A program made the position numbers and the translations under genes. Under the pieces are notes generated by a model, which was given only the letters and a program-made list of their open reading frames with translations, was not told the DNA's origin and ran no database searches. Shown here piece by piece: positions 8,813 to 17,815 of a DNA stretch of 64,000 nucleotides. Source of the DNA: Phocaeicola coprophilus (GTDB lineage: Bacteria; Bacteroidota; Bacteroidia; Bacteroidales; Bacteroidaceae); the NCBI GenBank assembly GCA_016900015.1, contig JACJJM010000011.1, positions 1-64,000 on the forward strand. Reading direction: 5' to 3'. Within the stretch, counting starts at the first letter, position 1. Every line of letters begins with the position of its first letter.

Positions 8813-10153
8813 TTAGGGTTTGACGGCGAGCAGGGCTTGTTCGGCCTGCTCGATTTTTTCGAAATGAAACTGGTCGACAACGGATTGCATCTGCAAGGCA
8901 ATCTCTTCGGTACACAGGTTGCCGATGCTGCCTTCGTGCGTGTGGTGCACCTGCTTGTCGGTGGCGAAGCGGCCGGCTTCTATCTCCAGCCCCACCTGCT
9001 TGTAAGCGTCGCGGAAGGGCACTCCCGAGGCGGCCAGGCGGTTGACCTTCTCCACGCTGAAGATGGGCGTGTATTTCTCATCGTCCAGAATGTGACGGTT
9101 CACTTCCATGCGCTCCACGATGTAGTCGGCCATCTGCAAGCAATCGGCCAGCTCGTCAAAGGCCGGCAGGAACACTTCCTTGATGATTTGCAGGTCACGG
9201 AAGTAGCCCGAAGGCAGGTTGTTCATAATCATCATGATTTGCTGGGGCAAGGCCTGGAGCTTGTTGCTCTTGGCACGTATCAGTTCGAATACATCGGGGT
9301 TTTTCTTGTGAGGCATGATGCTGGACCCTGTGGTACATTCATTGGGCAGCTTCACGAATCCGAAATTCTGGCTGTTGAACAAGCAGGCATCATAGGCCAG
9401 CTTGGCCAATGTGCCGGCCACGCTGGCCAAGGCGAAGGCGACGTTGCGCTCCATCTTGCCACGCCCCATCTGGGCATAGACCACATTATAATTGAGCGAC
9501 TCAAAGCCCAGCAGGCGGGTGGTCATCGTGCGGTCAAGAGGGAACGACGAACCGTAGCCGGCGGCCGAACCCAGCGGATTGCGGTTGCACTGGCGGAAAG
9601 CGGCATGCAGGAACATCATGTCGTCCACCAGGCTCTCGGCATAGGCCCCGAACCACAGGCCGAACGACGACGGCATGGCTATCTGCAAGTGGGTGTATCC
9701 CGGCATGAGCACGTCCTTATAGGTCTCGCTCTGCGTTTGCAGCGTGTGGAAGAGCTGTTCCACCAAGCGCACGATGCCTTTCAGGCGGTCGCGCGTGAAC
9801 AGCTTCAGGTCGAGCAACACCTGGTCGTTGCGCGAGCGTCCGCTATGGATTTTCTTGCCCACATCGCCCAAGCGGCGTGTCAGCATCAGCTCCACTTGTG
9901 AGTGCACGTCTTCAATGCCGTCCTCGATGGTAAATTCGCCGCGTTCGGCTTGGACATAGATGTCTTTCAGTGCAGCCAGAAGCATGCGGAGTTCGTCGGG
10001 CGTCAGCAGGCCAATGCTTTCAAGCATCGTGATGTGGGCCATAGAACCCATGACGTCATACTTGGCCAGATAGAGGTCCAGTTCGCGGTCACGCCCGACC
10101 GTAAAACGCTCTATCTCTTTGTTTATCTCAAAATTTTTCTCCCAGAGTTTCAT
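8813..10153 (-). CDS. argH: Argininosuccinate lyase
   Basis: This enzyme catalyses the last step of arginine synthesis, splitting argininosuccinate into arginine and fumarate in the cytosol. The 446-aa protein carries the fumarase/aspartase superfamily signature GSSIMPHKKNPD at 276-287 (catalytic Ser277), the catalytic-His segment PGYTHLQ at 151-157, and HSGRSRNDQ around 103-111. The length is usual for the family. It lies downstream of the SRPBCC gene and pyrE on the same strand, with 82 bp to the SRPBCC gene. No other arg gene is nearby. Confidence 0.97.
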   Translation of the reverse strand: MKLWEKNFEINKEIERFTVGRDRELDLYLAKYDVMGSMAHITMLESIGLLTPDELRMLLAALKDIYVQAERGEFTIEDGIEDVHSQVELMLTRRLGDVGKKIHSGRSRNDQVLLDLKLFTRDRLKGIVRLVEQLFHTLQTQSETYKDVLMPGYTHLQIAMPSSFGLWFGAYAESLVDDMMFLHAAFRQCNRNPLGSAAGYGSSFPLDRTMTTRLLGFESLNYNVVYAQMGRGKMERNVAFALASVAGTLAKLAYDACLFNSQNFGFVKLPNECTTGSSIMPHKKNPDVFELIRAKSNKLQALPQQIMMIMNNLPSGYFRDLQIIKEVFLPAFDELADCLQMADYIVERMEVNRHILDDEKYTPIFSVEKVNRLAASGVPFRDAYKQVGLEIEAGRFATDKQVHHTHEGSIGNLCTEEIALQMQSVVDQFHFEKIEQAEQALLAVKP

Positions 10154-10235
10154 AATAAAATGATGAATGATGGATAAATAATGAAGAATGAAGAAAATCC
10201 ATGCCGCACGTGGTTCTTCATTCTTCAGTCTTCAT

Positions 10236-10649
10236 TTAATTATACGGTATGATTGCCAGCATGTCGGCCAGCTTTTCCAGTCCGTCCTGCATCGGCTTGG
10301 AGACCATACCTTTGAGGAACATGTTGATTTCGGCCTTGATGGTAAGTTTCATCTTGCATTCGTTTTCTGTCACGGGCAGCAGCTGAATCCACAAGTTGAA
10401 AGGCAGGGGTGAATTGACGGCTTCAAACTTGATGCACTTCGGCGCTTCGCGGTTCACAATGCGCAGCGACAAGCGGCCGACGGGTGACACGGAGAAGCTC
10501 ACAGTGTCAGCATCAAACTGAAGGTCCTGCACTTTGTCTGTTGGTATGCGGTCCTTGACGGCTTCCAGATTGTTGAGGTCGGAAAGTTTGCCATAGACCT
10601 GCTCTTGGCTGTATGGAATCATCTTGATTCCACTTTCAAATTGAGTCAT
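10236..10649 (-). CDS. SRPBCC family protein
   Basis: This 137-aa protein has the look of the SRPBCC/polyketide cyclase helix-grip fold. It opens with MTQFES, then KLSDLNNLEAV (the typical first helix after a strand), alternating strands (SFSVSPVGRLSLRI, ECKMKLTIKAEI), and a long C-terminal helix (MQDGLEKLADML). Such proteins bind small hydrophobic ligands, but the ligand here is unknown. It sits between pyrE and argH on the same strand, 280 bp after pyrE's stop region, which contains a terminator, so it is probably transcribed separately. Confidence 0.75.
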   Translation of the reverse strand: MTQFESGIKMIPYSQEQVYGKLSDLNNLEAVKDRIPTDKVQDLQFDADTVSFSVSPVGRLSLRIVNREAPKCIKFEAVNSPLPFNLWIQLLPVTENECKMKLTIKAEINMFLKGMVSKPMQDGLEKLADMLAIIPYN

Positions 10650-10730
10650 ACGTTTCTTTTAAAAATCTACATGCGTTCCACCTGCGATAAGCAAGTCGCA
10701 AGAATTAAATGAATAATCCGGTTATTTTTT

Positions 10731-10818
10731 AGACGCGGATGACGCAGACAGCGCAGATTTATGGGATTCCGCAGGAGGTTGCGTTTTATAACAAAAATAA
10801 TCCGCTGAATCCGCGTCT
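10731..10818. repeat. Fold-back element of degenerate GCGGAT/GCAGA motifs
   Basis: AGACGCGGATGACGCAGACAGCGCAGATT at the left (from 10731) is matched by the complementary-type AATCCGCTGAATCCGCGTCT at 10799-10818. The left side itself is a short motif repeated about three times with drift. The architecture matches the elements at 41947-42023 and 48651-48773. It is non-coding, between pyrE and the SRPBCC gene. Confidence 0.55.
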
Positions 10819-10852
10819 ACATATTGCATAAACAAAAATAGAAGTTTCCACT

Positions 10853-10908
10853 TATAAAAAAGAGAACGACCCGGGCTTGTTGTCAGTCTTGCCCGGACAG
10901 TTCTCTTT
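10853..10908 (-). terminator. Intrinsic terminator of pyrE
   Basis: On the minus strand the stem pairs AAAGAGAAC with GTTCTCTTT (10900-10908 with 10859-10867), extended by an inner GCCCGG/CCGGGC. A run of T residues follows (10858-10853 and beyond). It begins about 22 bp after the pyrE stop. Confidence 0.8.
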
Positions 10909-10929
10909 ATCTTATCTTGATAGTCTCAT

Positions 10930-11565
10930 TTACTTCACATTCCAGTTGGCCGGGTCTTTACGCCATGCCTGCAACACCTCCACATCCTCTTCAGCAATGT
11001 AGGAAGTCTCCAAAGCCGTCTTCAACACAGCCTCATAGTTGGTCAGCGTGAGCAGCTGCACATTGGCCTCCTTGAAAGCCTTCACAGCCACGTCAAAACC
11101 GTAGGTGAACGAAGCCACCATGCCGATTACCTCACAACCGTTTTTACGCAAAGCCTCCACGGCTTTCAGGCTGCTTCCTCCGGTCGACACCAAGTCTTCG
11201 ATAACGACCACTTTCATGCCCGGACGGAGTTCGCCTTCAATCAGATTTTCCAATCCGTGGTCTTTCGGTTTCGAACGGACGTAGACAAACGGGAGGTTCA
11301 ATTCGTCGGCCACCAACGCGCCTTGGGGGATAGCCCCGGTGGCTACGCCGGCAATGGCTTCCACCTGGCCAAACTTTTCCAAAATCAGACGTGAGATTTC
11401 AATCTTCACGAAATTGCGCAACGAAGGATACGACAGAGTCTTGCGGTTGTCACAATAAATGGGCGACTTCCAACCCGAAGCCCAAGTGAAGGGATTGGCA
11501 GGCTGCAGCTTGATGGCCTTAACCTTTAACAATTTCTCGGCAAAAAGCTTTTCCAATGTTTCCAT
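10930..11565 (-). CDS. pyrE: Orotate phosphoribosyltransferase
   Basis: This enzyme joins orotate to PRPP to give OMP in pyrimidine synthesis. The 211-aa type I phosphoribosyltransferase has the PRPP-binding loop VVIEDLVSTGGS and an upstream catalytic-loop region with KPKDHG. Length and order of motifs are standard. A TATATTTG -7 box lies 42 bp upstream, and a strong terminator lies just downstream, so it is likely a one-gene transcript. No other pyr genes are in the window. Confidence 0.96.
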   Translation of the reverse strand: METLEKLFAEKLLKVKAIKLQPANPFTWASGWKSPIYCDNRKTLSYPSLRNFVKIEISRLILEKFGQVEAIAGVATGAIPQGALVADELNLPFVYVRSKPKDHGLENLIEGELRPGMKVVVIEDLVSTGGSSLKAVEALRKNGCEVIGMVASFTYGFDVAVKAFKEANVQLLTLTNYEAVLKTALETSYIAEEDVEVLQAWRKDPANWNVK

Positions 11566-11606
11566 GATTGATATATGCGTTGAATGAGTTTTTTTGATAT
11601 GGTTTG

Positions 11607-11614
11607 CAAATATA
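11607..11614 (-). promoter_or_regulatory. -7 box upstream of pyrE
   Basis: TATATTTG on the minus strand (11614 to 11607) matches TAnnTTTG, about 42 bp before the pyrE ATG. I see no good -33 TTTG. Confidence 0.5.
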
Positions 11615-11887
11615 CGGCATATAGTTTGAATGACAACTGTTTGCTTTTCCTTTTTGCATTAATTAAGCCTCGCAAGGATAAAGGCTAAAAAACGCCGGAT
11701 CGAGGATTCTTATGCTCATAATGTCCGGATTATTGTCATCCCGGGCTGTCTCTTATTTATAGTCAACTTACAAGTCAAGCCACATCGCTACTGCTATCAC
11801 CGTCACGAATTCGATTTTTAGAGCCAGTTTATAGATTCCGCAAACATCCTACATGCACTCAAACACATCTATCATGCCCAATATACT

Positions 11888-11986
11888 TGTAGGGACGCTC
11901 GGTCGGAGCGTCCGGAAGCCATTATTGTTTGCAAAGCCTTAGCCGTTCCATACGGCAAGCGGACGCTCCGACCGAGCGTCCCTACA
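11888..11986. repeat. REP-like doublet with 27-bp perfect inverted arms
   Basis: Arms at 11888-11914 and 11960-11986 are exact complements over 27 bases. Each arm is also a hairpin on its own: GGACGCTC, loop GGTCG, GAGCGTCC. Two REP-like units therefore face each other across 45 bp, as in BIME elements. The rest of the 754-bp gene-free stretch 11566-12319 holds the pyrE promoter, this doublet, and a CCTCCTTTCCG-family repeat (12150-12260). I see no gene there. Confidence 0.85.
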
Positions 11987-12149
11987 TAGTGAATTTAAGC
12001 ACATAAAGGATATTCAATTTTATTGTGCCATAAAGATACTGATTTTCTATAAAATATCGGCAACAGTAAATACTTTTCCCCGACCACATATTCCAATAGC
12101 TGCTACAGCCGTCACGAAGTCCAAGACCTTTTCCACATTCGTGCTCAAA

Positions 12150-12260
12150 ACCCCTCTTTATCGGGCTTTTGCCAGCCCTCCTTTCCGTCCGACCACGGAA
12201 AGGAGGGTAGCCGGGGACGGAAAGGAGGGTAAGCAAGAGCGGAGTTAAGGGCTGGCAGAA
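12150..12260. repeat. GC-rich palindromic repeat, CCTCCTTTCCG family, copy 2
   Basis: A 13-bp perfect stem (CCCTCCTTTCCGT at 12176-12188 with its complement at 12195-12207, 6-nt loop) is followed by a further GGACGGAAAGGAGGGTA at 12215-12231 and the flank GGAGTTAAGGG. It lies downstream of comF in a gene-free stretch. Confidence 0.8.
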
Positions 12261-12319
12261 GCGGAATCGTATAGCAACGATAGCAGGTGAGTATCAGCAT
12301 CGACACGCCTTTGGCCGGT

Positions 12320-13012
12320 TCACCCTGCCGTACACCCCAACGCCAGCAGGCTGATGCGCACATCCGAACACGCACACACAGCTTCGGCACAGGCGCGGAG
12401 CGTGGCACCTGTCGTCACGACGTCGTCGATGAGGAGAATGTGTTTGCCCTGCAACCGGTCGGGATGTTCCACTCCGAAAAGTCCTTCGGTGTTGGCCAAA
12501 CGTTCCTGGCGATTCCGGCGAGTCTGGGTGGGGTTGTCGTGCAGGCGCGCCAGGCTGTCTGCCGACAGAGGGATGCCCGTCACTTGCGACACGCCACAGG
12601 CTATCTGCTCCGCCTGGTTGTAACCGCGGCGGCGCATCCGCTTCCTCGACAGCGGAACTGGAAGCAGGAGGTCAATGTCGCGGAAAAATCCGGAAGGAGC
12701 GGCTTCACGCGCCAAAAGCGCGCCAAAGTAGACTCCGATGTCCGGCTTGCCGGCATACTTCAACCGATGGATAATCTCACACGAGGGATTGCCTTTCTGG
12801 TAGAAAAACAGCGCGGCCGTGCGCTCGACGGGGATGACACCGCGGAAACGCTCCTCCAGCAGATTGTCCGAAATCAAGTGGAAGTTCGTGCGAGGGAGAG
12901 CGCCCAGACAAGTCGCGCACACATGGCGCTCGCCGGGAGCAAGCCTCTTCCCGCACATCAGACACAGGCGGGGAAAGGCCAGGTCGAGCAGTGTGTCAAT
13001 CCATGAACTCAT
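12320..13012 (-). CDS. ComF family phosphoribosyltransferase-like protein
   Basis: This 230-aa protein belongs to the ComF/GntX family, linked in other bacteria to DNA uptake or repair, though its reaction is not established. It has an N-terminal zinc-finger-like CLMC...CATC pair and the phosphoribosyltransferase loop LLIDDVVTTGAT near the C-terminus. RRRGYNQAE is a family marker. A longer reading to 13051 is open, but the ATG at 13012 starts the conserved MSSWIDTLLDLAFP and overlaps the recX stop by only 17 bp, so I prefer it. It is the last gene of prmC-recX-comF. Confidence 0.85.
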   Translation of the reverse strand: MSSWIDTLLDLAFPRLCLMCGKRLAPGERHVCATCLGALPRTNFHLISDNLLEERFRGVIPVERTAALFFYQKGNPSCEIIHRLKYAGKPDIGVYFGALLAREAAPSGFFRDIDLLLPVPLSRKRMRRRGYNQAEQIACGVSQVTGIPLSADSLARLHDNPTQTRRNRQERLANTEGLFGVEHPDRLQGKHILLIDDVVTTGATLRACAEAVCACSDVRISLLALGCTAG

Positions 13013-13469
13013 CGGAAACAGACAGGCAACGGCGGATGGCCTCCATCTCATAGCCCCGGCCCAAGGCGAAACGGATGAGCTTGCAGTCGCGTTCGTAGCT
13101 GTTGCGGGCCTTCACATCCCTGCGTTTGGCTTCCAGCAGGGAACGGAGGATGTCCAGATAGTCCTCCTCGTCAATGCCTTCCAGCTCGACGGCATAGACA
13201 GAGGCCGGTATTTTCTTCGCTCTCAATCCTTGGATAATCTTGTTGCGTCCCCATTTGTTGAAGCGAAACTTGTCATTGATGTAGAAACGGGCATAGCGGG
13301 CCTCGTCGATGTAGTGTTCCTGCACGAGTCGCGCCAGGATGCGGGCCTGCCCTTCAGCCGGGATGCCCCAGGCATCGAGCTTCGCCACCACTTCCGCGGT
13401 GCAATGTTCAGCCGAGGAGCAATAGGCGGCCGCCTTGCTGAGGGCTTCTTGTTCGGTGATTTCTTTCAT
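12996..13469 (-). CDS. recX: Regulatory protein RecX
   Basis: This 157-aa RecX-type protein has three-helix repeat units, with the family-like runs EVVAKLDAWGI, YIDEARYARFYINDKFRFNKWGRNKI and LRAKKIPASV. RecX binds RecA filaments and limits their activity. recA itself is not nearby. The start overlaps the prmC stop by 4 bp (ATGA type), so the two are translationally coupled. Confidence 0.92.
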   Translation of the reverse strand: MKEITEQEALSKAAAYCSSAEHCTAEVVAKLDAWGIPAEGQARILARLVQEHYIDEARYARFYINDKFRFNKWGRNKIIQGLRAKKIPASVYAVELEGIDEEDYLDILRSLLEAKRRDVKARNSYERDCKLIRFALGRGYEMEAIRRCLSVSDEFMD

Positions 13470-14308
13470 TGTGAGATGGCTTTTATCATGCGGTCGTTGC
13501 CGGACAGGTCTTTGCGAAGTTCCACGTCGGTAAATCCCATATCCTCCAGCAAACGGACGACTTCCGCCCCGTAGGCACGGTTGATTTCAAAATAGAGCGC
13601 ACCGCCGGAAGTGAGCGCACGGCGGGCAAAACAGGCGATGGCGCGATAAAAGCGCAGCGGGTCGTCGTCGGGGACAAACAGTGCGGCGGCAGGCTCCCAC
13701 TCCAGGACATTGCGCTCCATGCCTGCACGTTCCGACTCGGTCACATAAGGAGGATTGCTCACGATAAGGTCAAAATGCACGTCGGGCAAATCCGGCGCCA
13801 GCGCGTCCTGCCTGCGGAATGTGGCCGGAACAGCCAGCAAGCGGCTGTTGGCCTGTGCCGCCTGCAACGCGCCTTCGGAAATGTCCCATCCTTCGACGGA
13901 AACATCGGGCAGCTCCGCAGCCAGCGACAAGGCGATGCAGCCGCTTCCTGTCCCGATATCAAGCACCGAGCGCGCTCCGCTCCGGGAGGCGTCGTCGAGA
14001 ATCCACCGCACCAGCTCGGCTGTCTCCGGGCGGGGAATGAGCGTGTCGCGTGTCAAGCGGAATGTCCGTCCGCAGAAATCGGTTTCACCTAAAATATATT
14101 GCACAGGTTCTCCCTTCTGCAAACGTTCTGTAATCTTTTCCCATTCCCGGCGTTCCTCTGCCGACAATGTCCTATATTTGCCCATACAAACATCGACTGT
14201 GGTCAAATGGAACAGTTTTTCTAGCAGACAGTAAAGGATGGCCCGGACCTCTTCGGGAGGATAGACGTCCTGCAAACGACTGCGAAAGCATGAGATGGCT
14301 TGTTTCAT
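13466..14308 (-). CDS. prmC: Peptide chain release factor N5-glutamine methyltransferase
   Basis: PrmC methylates the GGQ glutamine of release factors using SAM. The 280-aa protein has the SAM-binding VLDIGTGSGCIALSLA (about 115-130) and the substrate motif NPPY at 185-188, followed by the family-typical EWEPAAALFVPDDD. It is first in prmC-recX-comF. A minus-strand TACTTTTG box lies just upstream (14324-14317), in an 88-bp region shared with the divergent ribD. Confidence 0.95.
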   Translation of the reverse strand: MKQAISCFRSRLQDVYPPEEVRAILYCLLEKLFHLTTVDVCMGKYRTLSAEERREWEKITERLQKGEPVQYILGETDFCGRTFRLTRDTLIPRPETAELVRWILDDASRSGARSVLDIGTGSGCIALSLAAELPDVSVEGWDISEGALQAAQANSRLLAVPATFRRQDALAPDLPDVHFDLIVSNPPYVTESERAGMERNVLEWEPAAALFVPDDDPLRFYRAIACFARRALTSGGALYFEINRAYGAEVVRLLEDMGFTDVELRKDLSGNDRMIKAISQ

Positions 14309-14316
14309 AACGTATG

Positions 14317-14324
14317 CAAAAGTA
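14317..14324 (-). promoter_or_regulatory. -7 box upstream of prmC
   Basis: TACTTTTG on the minus strand matches TAnnTTTG, 9 bp before the prmC ATG. This would give a very short leader. I see no clear -33 box. Confidence 0.4.
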
Positions 14325-14396
14325 AAAAGATTGGTAAGAATACAAGAATCCGGGGACGAATTTTAGCAAGTCCGCCCCGAAAAACCTCAAAACCGC

Positions 14397-15473
14397 ATGA
14401 ACCGGAAAGAAGAAGATGAAAAATATATGCGCCGCTGCATCCAGTTGGCACGCAACGGTGCTATGGGGGCTGCTCCAAACCCGATGGTAGGAGCAGTCAT
14501 CGTGTGCGACGGCAAAATCATCGGCGAAGGCTACCATCGCCGGTGTGGCCAGGCACATGCCGAAGTAAATGCCATCCGTTCGGTACGCAACCCCGAACTG
14601 CTGACACGGTCCACCATCTATGTCAGCCTGGAGCCCTGTTCGCACTACGGCAAGACGCCTCCCTGTGCCGACCTCATCATCGAGAAACAGATTCCCCGGG
14701 TCGTCGTGGGCTGCATTGACCCTTTCGCCCGCGTGTCAGGACGCGGCATCCAGAAATTGCGTGATGCCGGAGTGGATGTCACCGTAGGCGTGCTTGAAGA
14801 TGATTGCCTCAGCCTGAACCGCCGCTTCATCACGTTCCACAGTGAAAAGCGTCCTTACATCGTGTTGAAATGGGCCCAATCGGCCGACGGGTTCATCGAC
14901 AAAGTCCGTGAAGGAGGGCATCCTGTAGTACTGTCCTCGCCCGAGACTCAAATGTTGGCCCACAAGCATCGTGCCGAGTGCAAGGCCATCCTTGTAGGGC
15001 GACGCACGGCCCTGCTTGACAATCCGAGCCTGACCGTGCGCAGCTGGCACGGCGACAATCCGTTGCGGCTGGTCATCGACCGCTCGCTGACACTGCCTCC
15101 CGGCCTGCACTTGTTTGACGGCTCCACCCCCACGGTCATCTTCACTGAAATGGACTCGGCTTCGCAACACCCCGGCGTGGAGCATGTCCGCCTGGATTTC
15201 ACCCAGGACATCCTGCCCCAAATCATGCGCTACCTGCATGAACGAAACATTCAATCCCTGCTCGTGGAAGGCGGCTGCCGCCTGTTGCAAAGCTTTATTG
15301 ATGCTAAGTTATGGGACGAAGTTCATGTGGAGCGTGTGTCGCTCCGACTTGAGGATGGAGTTCCAGCCCCGACTATGCCGCCAAATGTTTGTTTCCAAGT
15401 CGAAAAACGCTTTGGTTCAGACTATCTGCATTTCTACAGGAACGTCCATCAAGCAGGCGATAAAAAGCTCTGA
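14397..15473 (+). CDS. ribD: Bifunctional riboflavin deaminase/reductase RibD
   Basis: RibD carries out the second and third steps of riboflavin synthesis: deamination of the pyrimidine, then NADPH reduction of the ribosyl side chain. The 358-aa protein has the zinc deaminase motifs HAEVNAI (His54, Glu56) and EPCSHYGKTPPC (Cys81, Cys90), followed by the reductase domain (LKWAQSADGFI, then LVEGGCRLLQSF). No FMN riboswitch fold is recognisable in the 88-bp upstream region. The partner ribBA is 38 kb away. Confidence 0.95.
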   Translation: MNRKEEDEKYMRRCIQLARNGAMGAAPNPMVGAVIVCDGKIIGEGYHRRCGQAHAEVNAIRSVRNPELLTRSTIYVSLEPCSHYGKTPPCADLIIEKQIPRVVVGCIDPFARVSGRGIQKLRDAGVDVTVGVLEDDCLSLNRRFITFHSEKRPYIVLKWAQSADGFIDKVREGGHPVVLSSPETQMLAHKHRAECKAILVGRRTALLDNPSLTVRSWHGDNPLRLVIDRSLTLPPGLHLFDGSTPTVIFTEMDSASQHPGVEHVRLDFTQDILPQIMRYLHERNIQSLLVEGGCRLLQSFIDAKLWDEVHVERVSLRLEDGVPAPTMPPNVCFQVEKRFGSDYLHFYRNVHQAGDKKL

Positions 15474-15554
15474 TTTGCAGACAAATTAGGAAGTTTTATC
15501 TATAATTTTATATAAAACTATGCACACTGTTATTCCAATAGCCGAAATTGTTTC

Positions 15555-15562
15555 TATTTTTG
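15555..15562 (+). promoter_or_regulatory. -7 box upstream of the DUF6242 gene
   Basis: TATTTTTG matches TAnnTTTG, 25 bp before the start codon. No good -33 TTTG is present. Confidence 0.45.
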
Positions 15563-15587
15563 CAGCTTGTAATCAATTATCATTTCA

Positions 15588-16994
15588 ATGAGAAAGAACT
15601 CTTTATACGTACTTATAAGTCTGTTGGCCGTATCGTTTGCTTTTGCATCATGCCTGGACTCTAACAACACAGACTATACGCTGACTTCAGACGTGGCTAT
15701 CAGCTCATTCTCCATCGGGAGCATCGCGATGCCCGACACGCTGAAAAACTCACAAGGAAATGATTCCATTGTGTACGACAGCGTGATAGGGAGCGACTAC
15801 AAATTCACCATAGACCAACAAAACAATCTTATATATAACCGCGACTCGCTCCCCGTAGGTACAAACGTGAGCAAAGTCACCACCAGCCTCAACATGACAT
15901 ACGGTTATGCTGTAACCTATGTCAAAAACGGGCAAGACACCATCTGGAGCAGTTCCGACTCCATCGATTTCACGTCGCCTGTAACGTTTAAAGCATACGC
16001 CTTGAATGGTGCCATCCGCCAATACCAAGTCAAGATAAACGTCCATAAACTAGATCCGGACTCGCTGCAATGGAACTTGATGAACAGTTCGGATTTAAGA
16101 CTGCCGGAGAATGCACGCCACAAAGCCGTGTACAAAGCGGGCAGAATGTTTATTTTTGCAGAGACAAGCGACGGCACCGTGGAAATGACATCTTCCGCCG
16201 ACGGCCTCACTTGGTCGGAACTTCAACCCGTGGGACTTGAAGGCGTGGACTATACATCAGCCTTGGCCTTAGATGACAGACTCTACATCTTGGCAGACAA
16301 GAAACTCTATACTTCAAGTGAGGGAACGACATGGACTCAGACCAGCTTCACTGAGTCATTCGACAAACTGTTCGCAGCCTCCCCGTTGAAAGGAGAATTG
16401 TATGCACAGTCGGGTAAAGAGCTGCTGTCACTCTCCGTCTATGACCAGACGGTGACATCTGCCGGCAGTGCTGCCAATGGCTATTTTCCCGTGCAAAGCA
16501 TCTCCTACTCGGCCTCACGGACATCAACCAATCAGAATATCGAACGGCTGGTGCTCTTAGGCACTCGCGAGTCCACTTTAGAAAATGACACGACCGCAAT
16601 GGTCTGGGTGAAGCTTTCCAACGAAACAGCATGGACGCATTACCCACAAGCTTCCAACAACACCATGGGTTGCCCCAAATTGGAAGGATTAGCTTCATTC
16701 TCCTATGACGGAAAGCTCTATGCCTTTGGAGGTGACTATGACATCCCGAGCGGCCAGACCCGTCCGACAGGCTTCCGACCATTCAAATACCTCTACGAGT
16801 CAATGGATGGAGGCATCAGCTGGCAAGCGAAGACAGAGAAAGTAATGCTGCCTGCAGCTTTCCTGGACCGTACAGCTTCATTCTCTTACCTCGTGGACGA
16901 AGATGATTTCATCTGGATATTCTGGACACCCTCTGAACAGACTCAAGGAATAACGGAAGTGTGGAGAGGGAAAATAAACCGCTTGGGCTTCTAA
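15588..16994 (+). CDS. DUF6242 domain lipoprotein, probably beta-propeller
   Basis: This 468-aa secreted lipoprotein has the lipobox FASC with Cys22. The N-terminal part (about 30-155) is an Ig-like region of the type seen in DUF6242 proteins (ISSFSIGSIAMPDTL, TFKAYALNGAIRQYQVKINVHK). The rest has kelch- or BNR-like units: TSSADGLTWSELQPV, YTSSEGTTWTQTSF, YESMDGGISWQAKTE, each with the S-x-D/E-G-x-x-W pattern. No function is established. It stands alone between ribD and uppS. Confidence 0.8.
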   Translation: MRKNSLYVLISLLAVSFAFASCLDSNNTDYTLTSDVAISSFSIGSIAMPDTLKNSQGNDSIVYDSVIGSDYKFTIDQQNNLIYNRDSLPVGTNVSKVTTSLNMTYGYAVTYVKNGQDTIWSSSDSIDFTSPVTFKAYALNGAIRQYQVKINVHKLDPDSLQWNLMNSSDLRLPENARHKAVYKAGRMFIFAETSDGTVEMTSSADGLTWSELQPVGLEGVDYTSALALDDRLYILADKKLYTSSEGTTWTQTSFTESFDKLFAASPLKGELYAQSGKELLSLSVYDQTVTSAGSAANGYFPVQSISYSASRTSTNQNIERLVLLGTRESTLENDTTAMVWVKLSNETAWTHYPQASNNTMGCPKLEGLASFSYDGKLYAFGGDYDIPSGQTRPTGFRPFKYLYESMDGGISWQAKTEKVMLPAAFLDRTASFSYLVDEDDFIWIFWTPSEQTQGITEVWRGKINRLGF

Positions 16995-17058
16995 ACACCA
17001 TACGGCAGGAATCTATATTATAAAGGTATAAGACTTCAAAAACCGAAACGAAGGTATC

Positions 17059-17799
17059 ATGTCATATAAGGAACAAATAGACCAAAGCAGAGTCCCGACA
17101 CACGTGGCCATTATCATGGATGGCAACGGACGATGGGCTAAGCAACACAACCAACACCGCAGCTACGGACACAAAGCCGGTGTGGAGACGGTGCGCAACA
17201 TCACAAAGATTGCAGCAGAAGCAGGAGTAAAGTTTCTGACCCTATACACTTTCTCAACGGAGAACTGGAACCGTCCGGCCGAGGAAGTGACAGCTTTGAT
17301 GACGTTGCTGCTTGAGTCCATCGAAGAAGAAATCTTCATGAACAACAACATTGCCTTCCGAGTCATCGGAGACATGGGACGCCTGCCCGAAGCCGTGCGC
17401 ACACGACTGGAACAGTGCATCCAACGCACTTCCGCCAACACGCGCATGACGATGGTGATAGCCCTGAGCTATTCCTCGAAGTGGGAGATTACCCAAGCCG
17501 TAAGACAGATAGCTTCAGAAGTCAAGGAAGGCACGCTGCCGGTCGAAAGCATTGACGAAGCACTTGTCTCCCGCCATCTGACCACCAACTTCATGCCCGA
17601 CCCGGACTTGCTTATCCGTACAGGAGGTGAATTGCGGCTAAGCAACTACCTGCTGTGGCAATGCGCCTACTCCGAATTGTATTTCTGTGACACATTCTGG
17701 CCGGACTTCAACGAAGAGGAATTCTACAAGGCTATCTACGAATACCAGCAAAGAGAGCGCCGATTTGGCAAAACCAGCGAACAAGTGCTCCACGAATAA
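17059..17799 (+). CDS. uppS: Isoprenyl transferase (undecaprenyl diphosphate synthase)
   Basis: UppS builds the C55 lipid carrier for peptidoglycan and surface glycans by cis-condensation of isopentenyl diphosphate. The 246-aa protein has the catalytic MDGNGRWA (Asp21), HxxG-type [16 protein letters not shown], and the C-terminal [19 protein letters not shown]. It starts an envelope assembly locus and lies 16 bp upstream of bamA, so they are likely cotranscribed. Confidence 0.97.
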   Translation: MSYKEQIDQSRVPTHVAIIMDGNGRWAKQHNQHRSYGHKAGVETVRNITKIAAEAGVKFLTLYTFSTENWNRPAEEVTALMTLLLESIEEEIFMNNNIAFRVIGDMGRLPEAVRTRLEQCIQRTSANTRMTMVIALSYSSKWEITQAVRQIASEVKEGTLPVESIDEALVSRHLTTNFMPDPDLLIRTGGELRLSNYLLWQCAYSELYFCDTFWPDFNEEEFYKAIYEYQQRERRFGKTSEQVLHE

Positions 17800-17815
17800 T
17801 GATTAACAAGCAACG

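Noticed and set aside
8630-9901. Plus-strand open frame of 423 codons opposite argH
   Set aside because: The minus-strand reading has all ArgH motifs. The plus frame starts inside tRNA-Gly and its product is His/Gln/Val-rich shadow sequence.
11888-11986. CRISPR-like interpretation of the palindromic repeats
   Set aside because: There are only two facing units, in inverted and not direct order, with no regular spacers and no cas genes.
14309-14396. FMN riboswitch before ribD
   Set aside because: Only 88 bp lie between ribD and divergent prmC and I see none of the conserved RFN-element blocks.
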